In this document: in pieces, positions 1 to 6,577 of the stretch
Layout: the number at the start of each line of letters is the position of its first letter
Numbering within the stretch: the first letter of the stretch is position 1
DNA from: Clostridia bacterium
GTDB taxonomy: Bacteria > Bacillota_A > Clostridia > Christensenellales > Aristaeellaceae
NCBI GenBank assembly: GCA_017938785.1
Contig: JAGBAU010000125.1
Coordinates: 1 to 9,738, forward strand
Length of the DNA: 9,738 nucleotides
Reading direction: 5' to 3'
Translations under genes and position numbers: made by a program
Notes under the pieces: generated by a model
What the model was told of the DNA's origin: nothing
Seen by the model: the letters and a program-made list of their open reading frames with translations, nothing else
Database searches by the model: none

Positions 1-1
1 G

Positions 2-652
2 CTCGGCTATCGCTTTGAAGATTCCAAACTGCTGGATACGGCACTGACGCATCCCTCCTTCGGGGGGGATCATCATGTGCCGCACTATCAGCGCCTGGAA
101 TTCCTGGGCGATGCTGTGCTGGAGCTGGCGATCAGCCGACATTTGTATTTTGAACTTCCGGAGGTAGACGAGGGCAAGCTGACGCGCATCCGCGCGTTCC
201 TGGTTCGCGAGGAAACCCTCTGCCGCGCTGCACAGCGCCTCGAACTGGGGAATTACCTGCGCCTGTCCGTGGGCGAAGAACGCTCCGGCGGACGCAACAA
301 GCCGTCCATCCTGTGCGACGTGCTGGAATCCGTGCTTGCCGCCGTGTATCTCGACGGTGGTTTTGATGAAGCCGTGCGCATCATTGCGCTGGCATTGAAG
401 GATGAACTTCGCCCCGAGGTGCTGAAGGATCATCTGGATGCAAAGAGCCGCCTGCAGGAGCTTCTGCAGCGGAACGGCAGCATGCCTGTCTACCAGTTTA
501 TTTCCATGGAAGGCCCGCCCCACGCGCCGGTATTCTATTACCGCGTGATGGAAGGGGAAACGGAGCTCGGCTCCGGCCAGGGCACCAGTAAGCAGAACGC
601 GCAGCAGGCTGCCGCGCGGGATGCACTCAAAAGAATGGGAGCGTTGTCTTAA
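2..652 (+). CDS. rnc: Ribonuclease III, 5'-truncated by the window edge
   Basis: RNase III is a dimeric, Mg-dependent endonuclease that cuts double-stranded RNA in rRNA maturation and mRNA turnover. The open frame runs in from base 2 (visible residues LGYRFEDSKLL, then ALTHPSF), so the gene starts upstream; the GTG at 77 is an internal valine. The visible 216 residues contain the nuclease signature QRLEFLGD (visible residues 30-37), the acidic residues E33, D37, E57 (in VDEGKL), D106 and E109 (in CDVLESVL), and a C-terminal dsRNA-binding domain from about residue 146, starting DAKSRLQELLQ and ending with the SKQNAQQAAA helix. Bacterial family members are about 225-230 residues, so only around ten residues are missing. 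The first residue of the signature is Gln where most bacterial enzymes have Glu (NERLEFLGD). The stop codon touches the smc start, implying co-transcription. Identification is secure. Confidence 0.96.
   Translation, partial: LGYRFEDSKLLDTALTHPSFGGDHHVPHYQRLEFLGDAVLELAISRHLYFELPEVDEGKLTRIRAFLVREETLCRAAQRLELGNYLRLSVGEERSGGRNKPSILCDVLESVLAAVYLDGGFDEAVRIIALALKDELRPEVLKDHLDAKSRLQELLQRNGSMPVYQFISMEGPPHAPVFYYRVMEGETELGSGQGTSKQNAQQAAARDALKRMGALS
637..641 (+). promoter_or_regulatory. Ribosome binding site for smc, inside rnc
   Basis: GGGAG lies 11 bases before the TTG at 653 and within the last codons of rnc. It supports TTG as the smc start. There is no intergenic space, so smc translation is probably coupled to termination of rnc. 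Confidence 0.55.
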
Positions 653-3600
653 TTGAGACTGAAGAAACTGATTATCCACGGATTCAAGTCCTTTGCGGAC
701 CACGTGGAGATCATATTTGAAGACGGAATTACCGGCGTCGTGGGCCCCAACGGCTGCGGCAAGAGCAATATTGCCGACGCCATGAAGTGGGTTCTGGGCG
801 AGCAGAGCGCAAAATCCCTGCGCGGTGCGAAGATGGAGGATGTCATCTTCGGCGGCACGGAAAAACGCAAGCGCCTCTCCTTCTGTGAGGTGACGCTGAT
901 CTTCGATAACGAGGATCACTCCCTGCCCATCGAATTTGCCGAAGTTTCCGTAACCCGCCGCGTGTACAGAAGCGGCGAGGGTGAATACAAGATCAACGGC
1001 GCAGCCTGTCGCCTGAGGGATATCGTGGATCTGTTCCGCGACACCGGCATCGGCAAGGACGGCTATTCCATGATCGGCCAGGGCCGCATCGACGAGCTGC
1101 TCTCCGCCAAGTCGGAGGATCGCCGCCAGGTGTTTGAAGAGGCTGCGGGTATCGTGAAGTTTAAGGCCCGCAAGCAGGACGCCCAGCGCAGGATGGACAA
1201 TACCACCAACAACCTGAACCGCGTGGAGGACATCCTGACCGAGCTGGAGGAGCGCATCGAGCCCCTCAAGGAACAGTCCGAGACGGCAAGGGAGTATCTT
1301 GCCCTGCGCGATGAACTCAAAATACTGGATCTGAACGTGTTCCTTATGCGCACCGAGCGCTATGAAGCCCGCATCAGGGAGCTGAAGGAAAGCGTTGAGA
1401 ACCTGGGCGAAGCCATCCTCGAATCCAACAAGGAACTGGAGGAAGCCGGCGTCGCCCGCGAAGCATGCCAGCAGGAGCTGGAGCGCCTGGAGGCCATCAC
1501 CGCCGAAAAGCGCGATAGGGTTCAGGAGCTCATCCGCGAGGTGGAAGCGGGCGAGGGCGCGGTGCGCGTCATGCGCGAGCGCATGTCCGCCGGCGAAAAG
1601 GAGCGGGGTAGGCTGCTGGAGCAGCGCGACGCCGCTGGCCGCGGACGCGAGGGCGTGTACGAGCGCATCGAGGCGCTCACCGTCCAGATTGCCCAGGATG
1701 AGGAGGACGTCAAGACCCTGGCGGCCGCCCTGTCCGATAAGGAAGGCGAACTGGAAAAGGCTGAGCGTGAACTCACCGAAATCGAAGATAAGTCCGAACA
1801 GATGAAGCAGCAGATCATCCAGGCTATGAACCGCCTGGGCGATGTGCGTTCCCAGCGCGCGCGCCTGAGCGCCATGAAGACTGCGCTGGAGAATCAGTTG
1901 ACCAATATGGAGGGGGACCGCGAGCGCGAACAGGCGGGCGTGGATTCCCTGAATGAACAGGTGCGCGAAGCCCGCGAACGCCTGGAGGAAGAAGAAAAGC
2001 GCAAGGCCGAGCTCAAGGAAATGACCAACGAGCATAACCTGCGCGTGCAGGCCCTGAATGACCGCCTGCAGGCTCTCTCCGCCCAGGTGAGCGATCTGCA
2101 GAGCCAGCGCCAGAGCGCGGATTCCCGCATGAAGCTGCTGCGCGAAATGCAGCGCGATTACGAAGGCTACAACAATTCCGTCAAACAGGTGCTCATGCAG
2201 GCCCGGCGCAATCCGGATTCCGGCGTGCACGGCGTAGTGGCGGACCTTATCCACGTTCCGGCGAAGCTGGAGCGCGCCATCGACATGGTGCTGGGCGGCG
2301 CATTGCAGAACGTGGTTGTGGACCGCGATGAGGACGCCAAACGCATGATCGAATACCTGCGCGCCAACCGCTTCGGCCGCGCAACCTTCCTGCCCATCTC
2401 CTCCGTGCGCGGACGCACCCTGTCCCAGCAGGAGAGGCAGGTGCTCGCCATGCCCGGCTGCGTGGGCGTGGCCTCCGAGCTCATCGAATTTGATCCCAAG
2501 TATCAGGGCGTGGCGGACAACCTGCTGGGCAGAACCGTCATTGCCGAGGATTTGACCAGCGGCATCGCCATCCAGCGTGCATCCCATTACCAGCTGCGCC
2601 TGGTCACCCTGGAGGGTGACGTCATGCACTCCGGCGGTTCCATGACCGGCGGCAGCGTGCAAAGCCGCATGACCAGTCTGCTCTCCCGTACCCGCGAGAT
2701 CGAGGAGACGGAAAAGAAGCTGGCCTCCATCGGCGAGGACCTGACCAAGCTTCGTGAAATCTACACTGGTCTCGATGAAGAGCGCACCTCCCTCAAGAAG
2801 GAGCGCGGCGAACTCTTCGACGCCCTGCACCAGCAGGAGGTTCTGTGCGGACGCGCGGATGCACTGCTCAAAGCGGCGCTGGATGAACAGGCTACCAACA
2901 ACGAGCGCGTGGAGCGCGTGGAAGCCGAGCGCGAGCGCCTGAAGGCCCAACTGGATGATGTTTCCGCATCGCTCACCGGTCTGGACAGCCAGCAGGAGGA
3001 TGCGGAGCAGTCCACCGGCAGCCGTCAGGAGGAGGTCAAAAAGCTCCAGGAGGAAATCTTCACCCGCAGGGGCCAGAATGAAACCCTGCGCGAAGCCGTT
3101 TCCGACGGACGTGTTGCCCTCGCTGAGAAGCGCCGCGACCTGGAGGCCAACCAGGCCAACAAGGATCGCCTGTCCCAGCAGATTGAGGATACTGAGCGCA
3201 TCCTTTCTGAATCCGAGGAACAGCTGGAGAAGTGCGAGAAGGAACTGGCAGAGAATGCCGCCGTTCTGGAGAGCGACATCGCCAGCCTTGAAGCCAATAA
3301 AAAGAACCTGGACATTGCCCGCAGCGATTTCGGCGTCGAGGATGAAAAGCGTACCGGCGCACAGAAGAAGCTGCAGGAAATCACCGATAACATCGAAGCC
3401 ATCCGTGCAAGACTGGATGATTTCAGCGACCGTCACCACAGGTCCGAATTGCAGCTGGCTCGCGTGGAGGGCGAGTACAAGCAGATCCAGGACCGCATCT
3501 GGGAGGATTACGAGCTGACCTTTGCCACCGCGGAGCCCTTCCGCCAGGAGGATTTCAAGCTCACCGAATCCGAAAAGCGCATCACCGCCATCCGCCAGCG

Positions 3601-4222
3601 CATCCGCGCCATGGGTACGGTGAACGTGGCCGCGGTGGACGAATACCGCCGCACCATGGAGCGTGTCACTGAGATGTCCCAGCAGCGCGACGATTTGATC
3701 AAGGCCCGCACGGACCTGGAGGGCATCATCGCCGATCTGGAAAAGCAGATGGACGTGCAGTTCCGTACCCAGTTTGCACTGATCAACCAGAACTTTGCCC
3801 GCACCTTCACCAAGCTCTTCGGCGGCGGCACGGCGGAGCTTCGCCTGTCCGATCCCAAGGATGCGCTGAACTGCGGTATCGAAATCGTTGCCCAGCCTCC
3901 GGGAAAGAAGCTGCAGATGCTCTCGCTGCTCTCCGGCGGCGAGCGCGCGCTGACGGCCATCGCCATCCTGTTCGCCATCCTCGACCTGAAGCCCACGCCC
4001 TTCTGCGTGCTGGATGAAATCGAGGCTGCGCTGGATGACGCCAACATCGACACCTATGCCGATTACCTCAAGGGCTACTCCCAGAACACCCAGTTCATCG
4101 TCATCACCCATAGAAAGGGTACGATGGAGAGATGCGACGCCCTCTACGGCGTGGTCATGCAGGAGAAGGGCGTTTCCCGAACCGTATCTGTAAAGCTCAA
4201 CGAAGCATTGCAGCAAGCATAA
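653..4222 (+). CDS. smc: Chromosome segregation protein SMC
   Basis: SMC is the ATPase core of the bacterial condensin, which works with ScpA and ScpB to extrude DNA loops and organise sister chromosomes on the nucleoid. The 1189-residue length matches the family. The N-terminal head begins MRLKKLIIHGFKSFAD and has Walker A GPNGCGKSN (31-39) and the Q-loop in IGQGRID (Q143). Long Glu/Lys/Arg-rich coiled coils run from about 165 to 500 and 680 to 1000. They flank a hinge from about 505 to 670 with GVHGVV (524-529) and the glycine-rich GGSMTGGS (661-668). The C-terminal head has the ABC signature LSGGE (1093-1097), Walker B FCVLDE (1117-1122), the D-loop ALDD and the switch histidine H1153 in ITHRKGTME. 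The start is TTG, immediately after the rnc stop, chosen because MRLKKLIIHGFKSFAD is the expected SMC beginning. All ATPase motifs are intact. Confidence 0.98.
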   Translation: MRLKKLIIHGFKSFADHVEIIFEDGITGVVGPNGCGKSNIADAMKWVLGEQSAKSLRGAKMEDVIFGGTEKRKRLSFCEVTLIFDNEDHSLPIEFAEVSVTRRVYRSGEGEYKINGAACRLRDIVDLFRDTGIGKDGYSMIGQGRIDELLSAKSEDRRQVFEEAAGIVKFKARKQDAQRRMDNTTNNLNRVEDILTELEERIEPLKEQSETAREYLALRDELKILDLNVFLMRTERYEARIRELKESVENLGEAILESNKELEEAGVAREACQQELERLEAITAEKRDRVQELIREVEAGEGAVRVMRERMSAGEKERGRLLEQRDAAGRGREGVYERIEALTVQIAQDEEDVKTLAAALSDKEGELEKAERELTEIEDKSEQMKQQIIQAMNRLGDVRSQRARLSAMKTALENQLTNMEGDREREQAGVDSLNEQVREARERLEEEEKRKAELKEMTNEHNLRVQALNDRLQALSAQVSDLQSQRQSADSRMKLLREMQRDYEGYNNSVKQVLMQARRNPDSGVHGVVADLIHVPAKLERAIDMVLGGALQNVVVDRDEDAKRMIEYLRANRFGRATFLPISSVRGRTLSQQERQVLAMPGCVGVASELIEFDPKYQGVADNLLGRTVIAEDLTSGIAIQRASHYQLRLVTLEGDVMHSGGSMTGGSVQSRMTSLLSRTREIEETEKKLASIGEDLTKLREIYTGLDEERTSLKKERGELFDALHQQEVLCGRADALLKAALDEQATNNERVERVEAERERLKAQLDDVSASLTGLDSQQEDAEQSTGSRQEEVKKLQEEIFTRRGQNETLREAVSDGRVALAEKRRDLEANQANKDRLSQQIEDTERILSESEEQLEKCEKELAENAAVLESDIASLEANKKNLDIARSDFGVEDEKRTGAQKKLQEITDNIEAIRARLDDFSDRHHRSELQLARVEGEYKQIQDRIWEDYELTFATAEPFRQEDFKLTESEKRITAIRQRIRAMGTVNVAAVDEYRRTMERVTEMSQQRDDLIKARTDLEGIIADLEKQMDVQFRTQFALINQNFARTFTKLFGGGTAELRLSDPKDALNCGIEIVAQPPGKKLQMLSLLSGGERALTAIAILFAILDLKPTPFCVLDEIEAALDDANIDTYADYLKGYSQNTQFIVITHRKGTMERCDALYGVVMQEKGVSRTVSVKLNEALQQA

Positions 4223-4235
4223 CGGATTTATCCGT
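4222..4235 (+). repeat. Short inverted repeat at the smc stop / before ftsY
   Basis: ACGGAT-TT-ATCCGT is a perfect inverted repeat whose first base is the last base of the smc stop codon. As RNA it could form a 5-bp stem with a TTTA loop. No T-run follows, so it is unlikely to be a terminator. It may be an mRNA processing or stability element, or chance. Confidence 0.3.
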
Positions 4236-4241
4236 ATCTAT

Positions 4242-4247
4242 AAGGAG
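4242..4247 (+). promoter_or_regulatory. Ribosome binding site deciding the ftsY start
   Basis: AAGGAG ends 8 bases before the ATG at 4256. An in-frame GTG at 4247 overlaps this Shine-Dalgarno sequence and so cannot be the start it serves. The protein therefore begins MGLFDKIKAG, the usual Gram-positive FtsY beginning. Confidence 0.85.
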
Positions 4248-4255
4248 TGAATACT

Positions 4256-5152
4256 ATGGGACTTTTTGATAAAATCAAAGCCGGTATGCGCCGTACCCGC
4301 GAGATCTTCTCCGGCCGCATGGACGAACTGGTGGAGAATTACAAGGAACTGGACGATGATTTCTATGAGGATCTGTCCGATATCCTGATCATGGCGGACG
4401 TGGGCATGAAGACCACCGAGTTGGCCGTGAACCGCCTGAAGGAGAAGTGCAAGGCCGACAAGATCGGCGATCCCGCCAAGGCCCGCGAAGTGCTTAAGGA
4501 CATCCTGGTGGACATCCTGCAGGCCGAGCCCATGAAGCTGGACAGCCCCATGGTTCTCCTGGTCATCGGCGTGAACGGCGTGGGCAAGACCACCTCCATC
4601 GGCAAGCTGTCTTCCCGCCTGAAGGTGATGGGCCGTCGCGTGATCATCTGCGCAGCGGATACCTTCCGTGCAGCCGCAGCCGAGCAGCTCACCGTGTGGG
4701 CGGAGCGCGCCGAGGTGCCGATCATCAAGCAGAAGGAAGGCGCCGATCCCGCAGCAGTCGTGTTCGACGGCATCCAGGCCGCCAAGGGCCGCCATGCAGA
4801 TATTCTGCTGGTGGATACCGCCGGCCGCCTGCACAACAAGGCCCATCTGATGGAGGAACTGAAGAAGATCAGCCGCGTCGTGGAGCGCGAATATCCCGAA
4901 GCCACCGTCAAGGCCCTGCTGGTCATCGACGCCACCACCGGCCAGAACGGTTTGGCCCAGGCTCAGGTGTTCGGCGAGGTTGCCAACCTGGACGGCATCA
5001 TCCTCACCAAGCTGGACGGCACTGCCAAGGGCGGCATCGCCGTGGCCATCCGCAGCGAAATGGGCCTGCCCGTGCGCTACATCGGCCTGGGCGAGCAGCT
5101 GGATGATATGCAGCCCTTCGACGCCAAGCAGTTCGTAGACGCCATCTTCTAA
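4256..5152 (+). CDS. ftsY: Signal recognition particle receptor FtsY (NG domain only)
   Basis: FtsY is the membrane-associated SRP receptor GTPase. It pairs with Ffh to deliver ribosomes making membrane and secreted proteins to SecYEG. The 298-residue protein lacks the long acidic A domain of the E. coli protein, leaving a short N-terminal amphipathic stretch (MGLFDKIKAGMRRTREIF) and the N and G domains. GTPase motifs seen are the P-loop GVNGVGKTT (105-113), the SRP-specific insertion-box segment DTFRAAAAEQL (135-145), DTAGR (187-191), TKLDGTAKGG (251-260) and the C-terminal GLGEQLDDMQPFD. The presence of FtsY-type FDAKQFVDAIF at the end, and the absence of a methionine-rich M domain, separate it from Ffh. 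It follows smc by 33 bp and is probably in the same transcript. Intact, with no unusual residues noticed. Confidence 0.97.
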   Translation: MGLFDKIKAGMRRTREIFSGRMDELVENYKELDDDFYEDLSDILIMADVGMKTTELAVNRLKEKCKADKIGDPAKAREVLKDILVDILQAEPMKLDSPMVLLVIGVNGVGKTTSIGKLSSRLKVMGRRVIICAADTFRAAAAEQLTVWAERAEVPIIKQKEGADPAAVVFDGIQAAKGRHADILLVDTAGRLHNKAHLMEELKKISRVVEREYPEATVKALLVIDATTGQNGLAQAQVFGEVANLDGIILTKLDGTAKGGIAVAIRSEMGLPVRYIGLGEQLDDMQPFDAKQFVDAIF

Positions 5153-5182
5153 GCATACCCAACCCCCGTAAGGAGGGAAATT

Positions 5183-6292
5183 ATGGTTTACAATGACATT
5201 AAGCATGTTCTCAAGCAATTCCGCTTCGAGGGCAGGTTTACGGATGTTGAGGAGCTGATGTCCGGCAACATCAACAATACCTTCCATCTGTATTACGCCC
5301 AGCCGGACGGCAGCCGGAAGGAATACATACTCCAGCAGATCAATACCTACGCGTTCAAGAAGCCCGAAGAGGTCATGAGCAACATGTCCCGGGTGACTGC
5401 ACATATCGAAAAAGCTGTGCTGGCAGCAGGGGAGAACCCCGACCGCCGCGTGCTGCGCCTGGTTTCCACCAAGGGCGGTACCTGGATGTTTAAGGACAAC
5501 GAGAACCGCTGCTGGCGTGCCTATAACTTCATCGACCGCGCAAGGGCCTATGACCGTCCCGAAAAGCTGGAACACTTCCAGGAATGCGGCCGTGCCTTCG
5601 GCGAATTCCAGAAGATGCTCTTCGACTTTCCGGCGGAGGAGCTCTACGAAACCATCCCCAACTTCCACAACACCCGCAAGCGCTTCTATGATTTTGTGGC
5701 TGCGGTTGCAGAGGATAAGGGCGGTCGCGTGCGTTTCCTGGAGGAGGAAATTGATTTCTTCTTCGATCGTCGCAAGATGATGAGCCAGGTGGTGGGCATG
5801 ATCGAGCGGGATGAAATCCCGCTGCGCGTCACCCACAACGATACCAAGATGAATAACGTTATGATCGATGAGGACAGCGGCAAGGCCCTGTGCGTCATCG
5901 ATCTGGATACGGTCATGCCAGGTTCTGTGCTCTATGATTACGGCGATGCAGTTCGCTTCGGCGCATCCACCGCTGCCGAGGATGAGCCGGACACCTCCAA
6001 AATTGCCCTGGATATGGATTTGTTCCGCGCCTTTACCAGGGGCTTTATCTCCGAGGTCAAGGGTTCCCTGACCGAAAATGAGATGAAGATGCTGCCCCTG
6101 GGCGTGAAGATCATGACCTGCGAGCTGGCCATGCGCTTCCTCACCGACTACATCGATGGCGACCTGTATTTTAAGGTCCGTTCTCCTGAACACAACCTCA
6201 TCCGCGCCCATGCACAGATGAAACTTCTGGAGGATGTGGAGGCAAAGTATGATCAGATGTGCGCCGTGATTGAAGAATTGATCGTGGAATGA
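5183..6292 (+). CDS. N-acetylhexosamine 1-kinase-like phosphotransferase (APH fold)
   Basis: This 369-residue protein belongs to the aminoglycoside phosphotransferase/choline kinase fold, closest by recognition to NahK (LnpB) of Bifidobacterium longum. NahK phosphorylates C1 of GlcNAc/GalNAc in the galacto-N-biose/lacto-N-biose pathway. Evidence is the N-terminal YILQQINTYAFKKPEEVMSN, the substrate/catalytic block IPLRVTHNDTKMNNVM with catalytic base D220 in H218-N-D220, and the metal-binding IDLDTVMPGS (D240). The following GDAVRFGASTAAEDEPDTSK and the late PEHNLIRAHAQMKLL also match. NahK is about 359 residues, so this is full length. A strong Shine-Dalgarno AAGGAGGG (5170-5177) precedes ATG 5183. 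It follows ftsY by 30 bp and is closed by a terminator at 6303-6339. No lacto-N-biose phosphorylase, GalT, GalE or sugar transporter is in the window, so the exact sugar is inferred only from family resemblance. A cytosolic sugar kinase is likely; drug resistance activity is not supported. Confidence 0.85.
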   Translation: MVYNDIKHVLKQFRFEGRFTDVEELMSGNINNTFHLYYAQPDGSRKEYILQQINTYAFKKPEEVMSNMSRVTAHIEKAVLAAGENPDRRVLRLVSTKGGTWMFKDNENRCWRAYNFIDRARAYDRPEKLEHFQECGRAFGEFQKMLFDFPAEELYETIPNFHNTRKRFYDFVAAVAEDKGGRVRFLEEEIDFFFDRRKMMSQVVGMIERDEIPLRVTHNDTKMNNVMIDEDSGKALCVIDLDTVMPGSVLYDYGDAVRFGASTAAEDEPDTSKIALDMDLFRAFTRGFISEVKGSLTENEMKMLPLGVKIMTCELAMRFLTDYIDGDLYFKVRSPEHNLIRAHAQMKLLEDVEAKYDQMCAVIEELIVE

Positions 6293-6302
6293 CCGAATTC
6301 TT

Positions 6303-6339
6303 AACAAAGTCCGACTGAAATGGTCGGACTTTGTTTTTT
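6303..6339 (+). terminator. Intrinsic terminator after the sugar kinase gene
   Basis: A perfect 13-bp stem (6303-6315 pairing with 6323-6335, core CAAAGTCCGAC/GTCGGACTTTG) has a 7-base loop. The T-run (6334-6339) overlaps the stem's last two bases. It begins ten bases after the stop codon at 6290-6292 and should end the rnc-smc-ftsY-kinase transcript. It also insulates the downstream ldh-hdr operon. Confidence 0.93.
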
Positions 6340-6349
6340 GTATATTTGA

Positions 6350-6361
6350 TAGGTTGACCTA
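6350..6361. promoter_or_regulatory. Short palindrome, possible regulator site
   Basis: TAGGT-TG-ACCTA is a perfect inverted repeat with a 2-base centre, 10 bases after the terminator T-run and well upstream of ldh. It resembles a small operator but matches no specific family that I can name, and could be chance. Confidence 0.25.
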
Positions 6362-6445
6362 ACTAAAAATGTTCAAATAAGCCTAATTTATATTTGAAAT
6401 ATAATTTGATTATAGAAAAATGGAACAGAATGTAAATTTAAGAAT

Positions 6446-6472
6446 TTGACAATAATATATACATAACATAAT
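6446..6472 (+). promoter_or_regulatory. Candidate upstream promoter for ldh-hdrBCA
   Basis: A perfect -35 hexamer TTGACA (6446-6451) is followed after 15 bases by CATAAT (6467-6472, 5 of 6 to the -10 consensus). The spacing is shorter than the preferred 17. A weaker AATTCT lies at 18-base spacing. If used, transcription would start near 6480 and read through the operator at 6518-6536. Confidence 0.45.
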
Positions 6473-6507
6473 TCTACATATAGCTTAACCCGAATTAGGG
6501 CGCTATC

Positions 6508-6516
6508 TGTTACAAT
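6508..6516 (+). promoter_or_regulatory. Candidate extended -10 promoter for ldh-hdrBCA
   Basis: TGT-TACAAT is a TGn extended -10 element with 5 of 6 matches to TATAAT. No good -35 hexamer is seen at 16-18 bases upstream, which extended -10 promoters tolerate. The predicted start is near 6523, inside the palindrome at 6518-6536, so binding there would block initiation. Confidence 0.5.
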
Positions 6517-6517
6517 A

Positions 6518-6536
6518 TTACTGGTAAGACCAATAA
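6518..6536. promoter_or_regulatory. Putative GntR/FadR-family (PdhR/LldR-like) operator
   Basis: TTACTGGTAAGACCAATAA has arms of 8 bases around a 3-base AAG centre, with 7 of 8 positions complementary (only C6521/A6533 mismatch). The core TGGTAAGACCA fits the FadR-subfamily pattern TnGTnnnACnA. It also closely resembles the E. coli PdhR box (AATTGGTnnnACCAATT), whose ligand is pyruvate. It overlaps the likely transcription start of an ldh operon, the expected place for a lactate- or pyruvate-responsive repressor. The regulator gene is not in the window, so the assignment rests on motif and context. Confidence 0.6.
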
Positions 6537-6577
6537 AGCAATAATTAGATGGTTATTTATCATTCGGAGGTGCGAAT

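Larger units (their letters stand above)
6340..6577. other. AT-rich regulatory intergenic region
   Basis: This non-coding stretch is dominated by A and T, in sharp contrast to the GC-rich genes on both sides. I find no credible ORF, tRNA or riboswitch in it. It holds the candidate promoters, the palindromic operator and the ldh ribosome binding site listed separately. The rest (about 6362-6440) is featureless AT-rich DNA. A TATAAT at 6400-6405 has no acceptable -35 partner. AT-rich DNA ahead of a promoter may act as an UP-element or curved region; that is inference. Confidence 0.7.

Noticed and set aside
77..652. rnc beginning at the GTG at 77
   Set aside because: The frame is open to base 2 and encodes conserved RNase III sequence (LGYRF, ALTHPSF) upstream of 77, so this GTG is an internal codon of a gene cut by the window edge.
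4247..4255. FtsY start at GTG 4247
   Set aside because: This GTG overlaps the AAGGAG Shine-Dalgarno itself; ATG 4256 has correct spacing and gives the standard MGLFDKIK beginning.
5183..6292. Aminoglycoside or other drug-resistance phosphotransferase
   Set aside because: Only the general APH fold is shared; the specific motifs around HNDTK and IDLDTVMPGS match sugar 1-kinases of the NahK type.
4238..6307. A 689-codon open frame on the minus strand opposite ftsY and the kinase gene
   Set aside because: It is a mirror of GC-rich coding sequence: it spans two well-identified genes exactly antisense, is rich in His/Leu/Gly/Ala without any recognisable domain, and has no Shine-Dalgarno or promoter of its own.
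6340..6577. Rex (redox-sensing repressor) operator upstream of ldh
   Set aside because: ldh genes in Bacillota are often Rex targets, but no TTGTGA-n6-TCACAA or close variant was found; the only good palindrome fits the GntR/FadR pattern instead.
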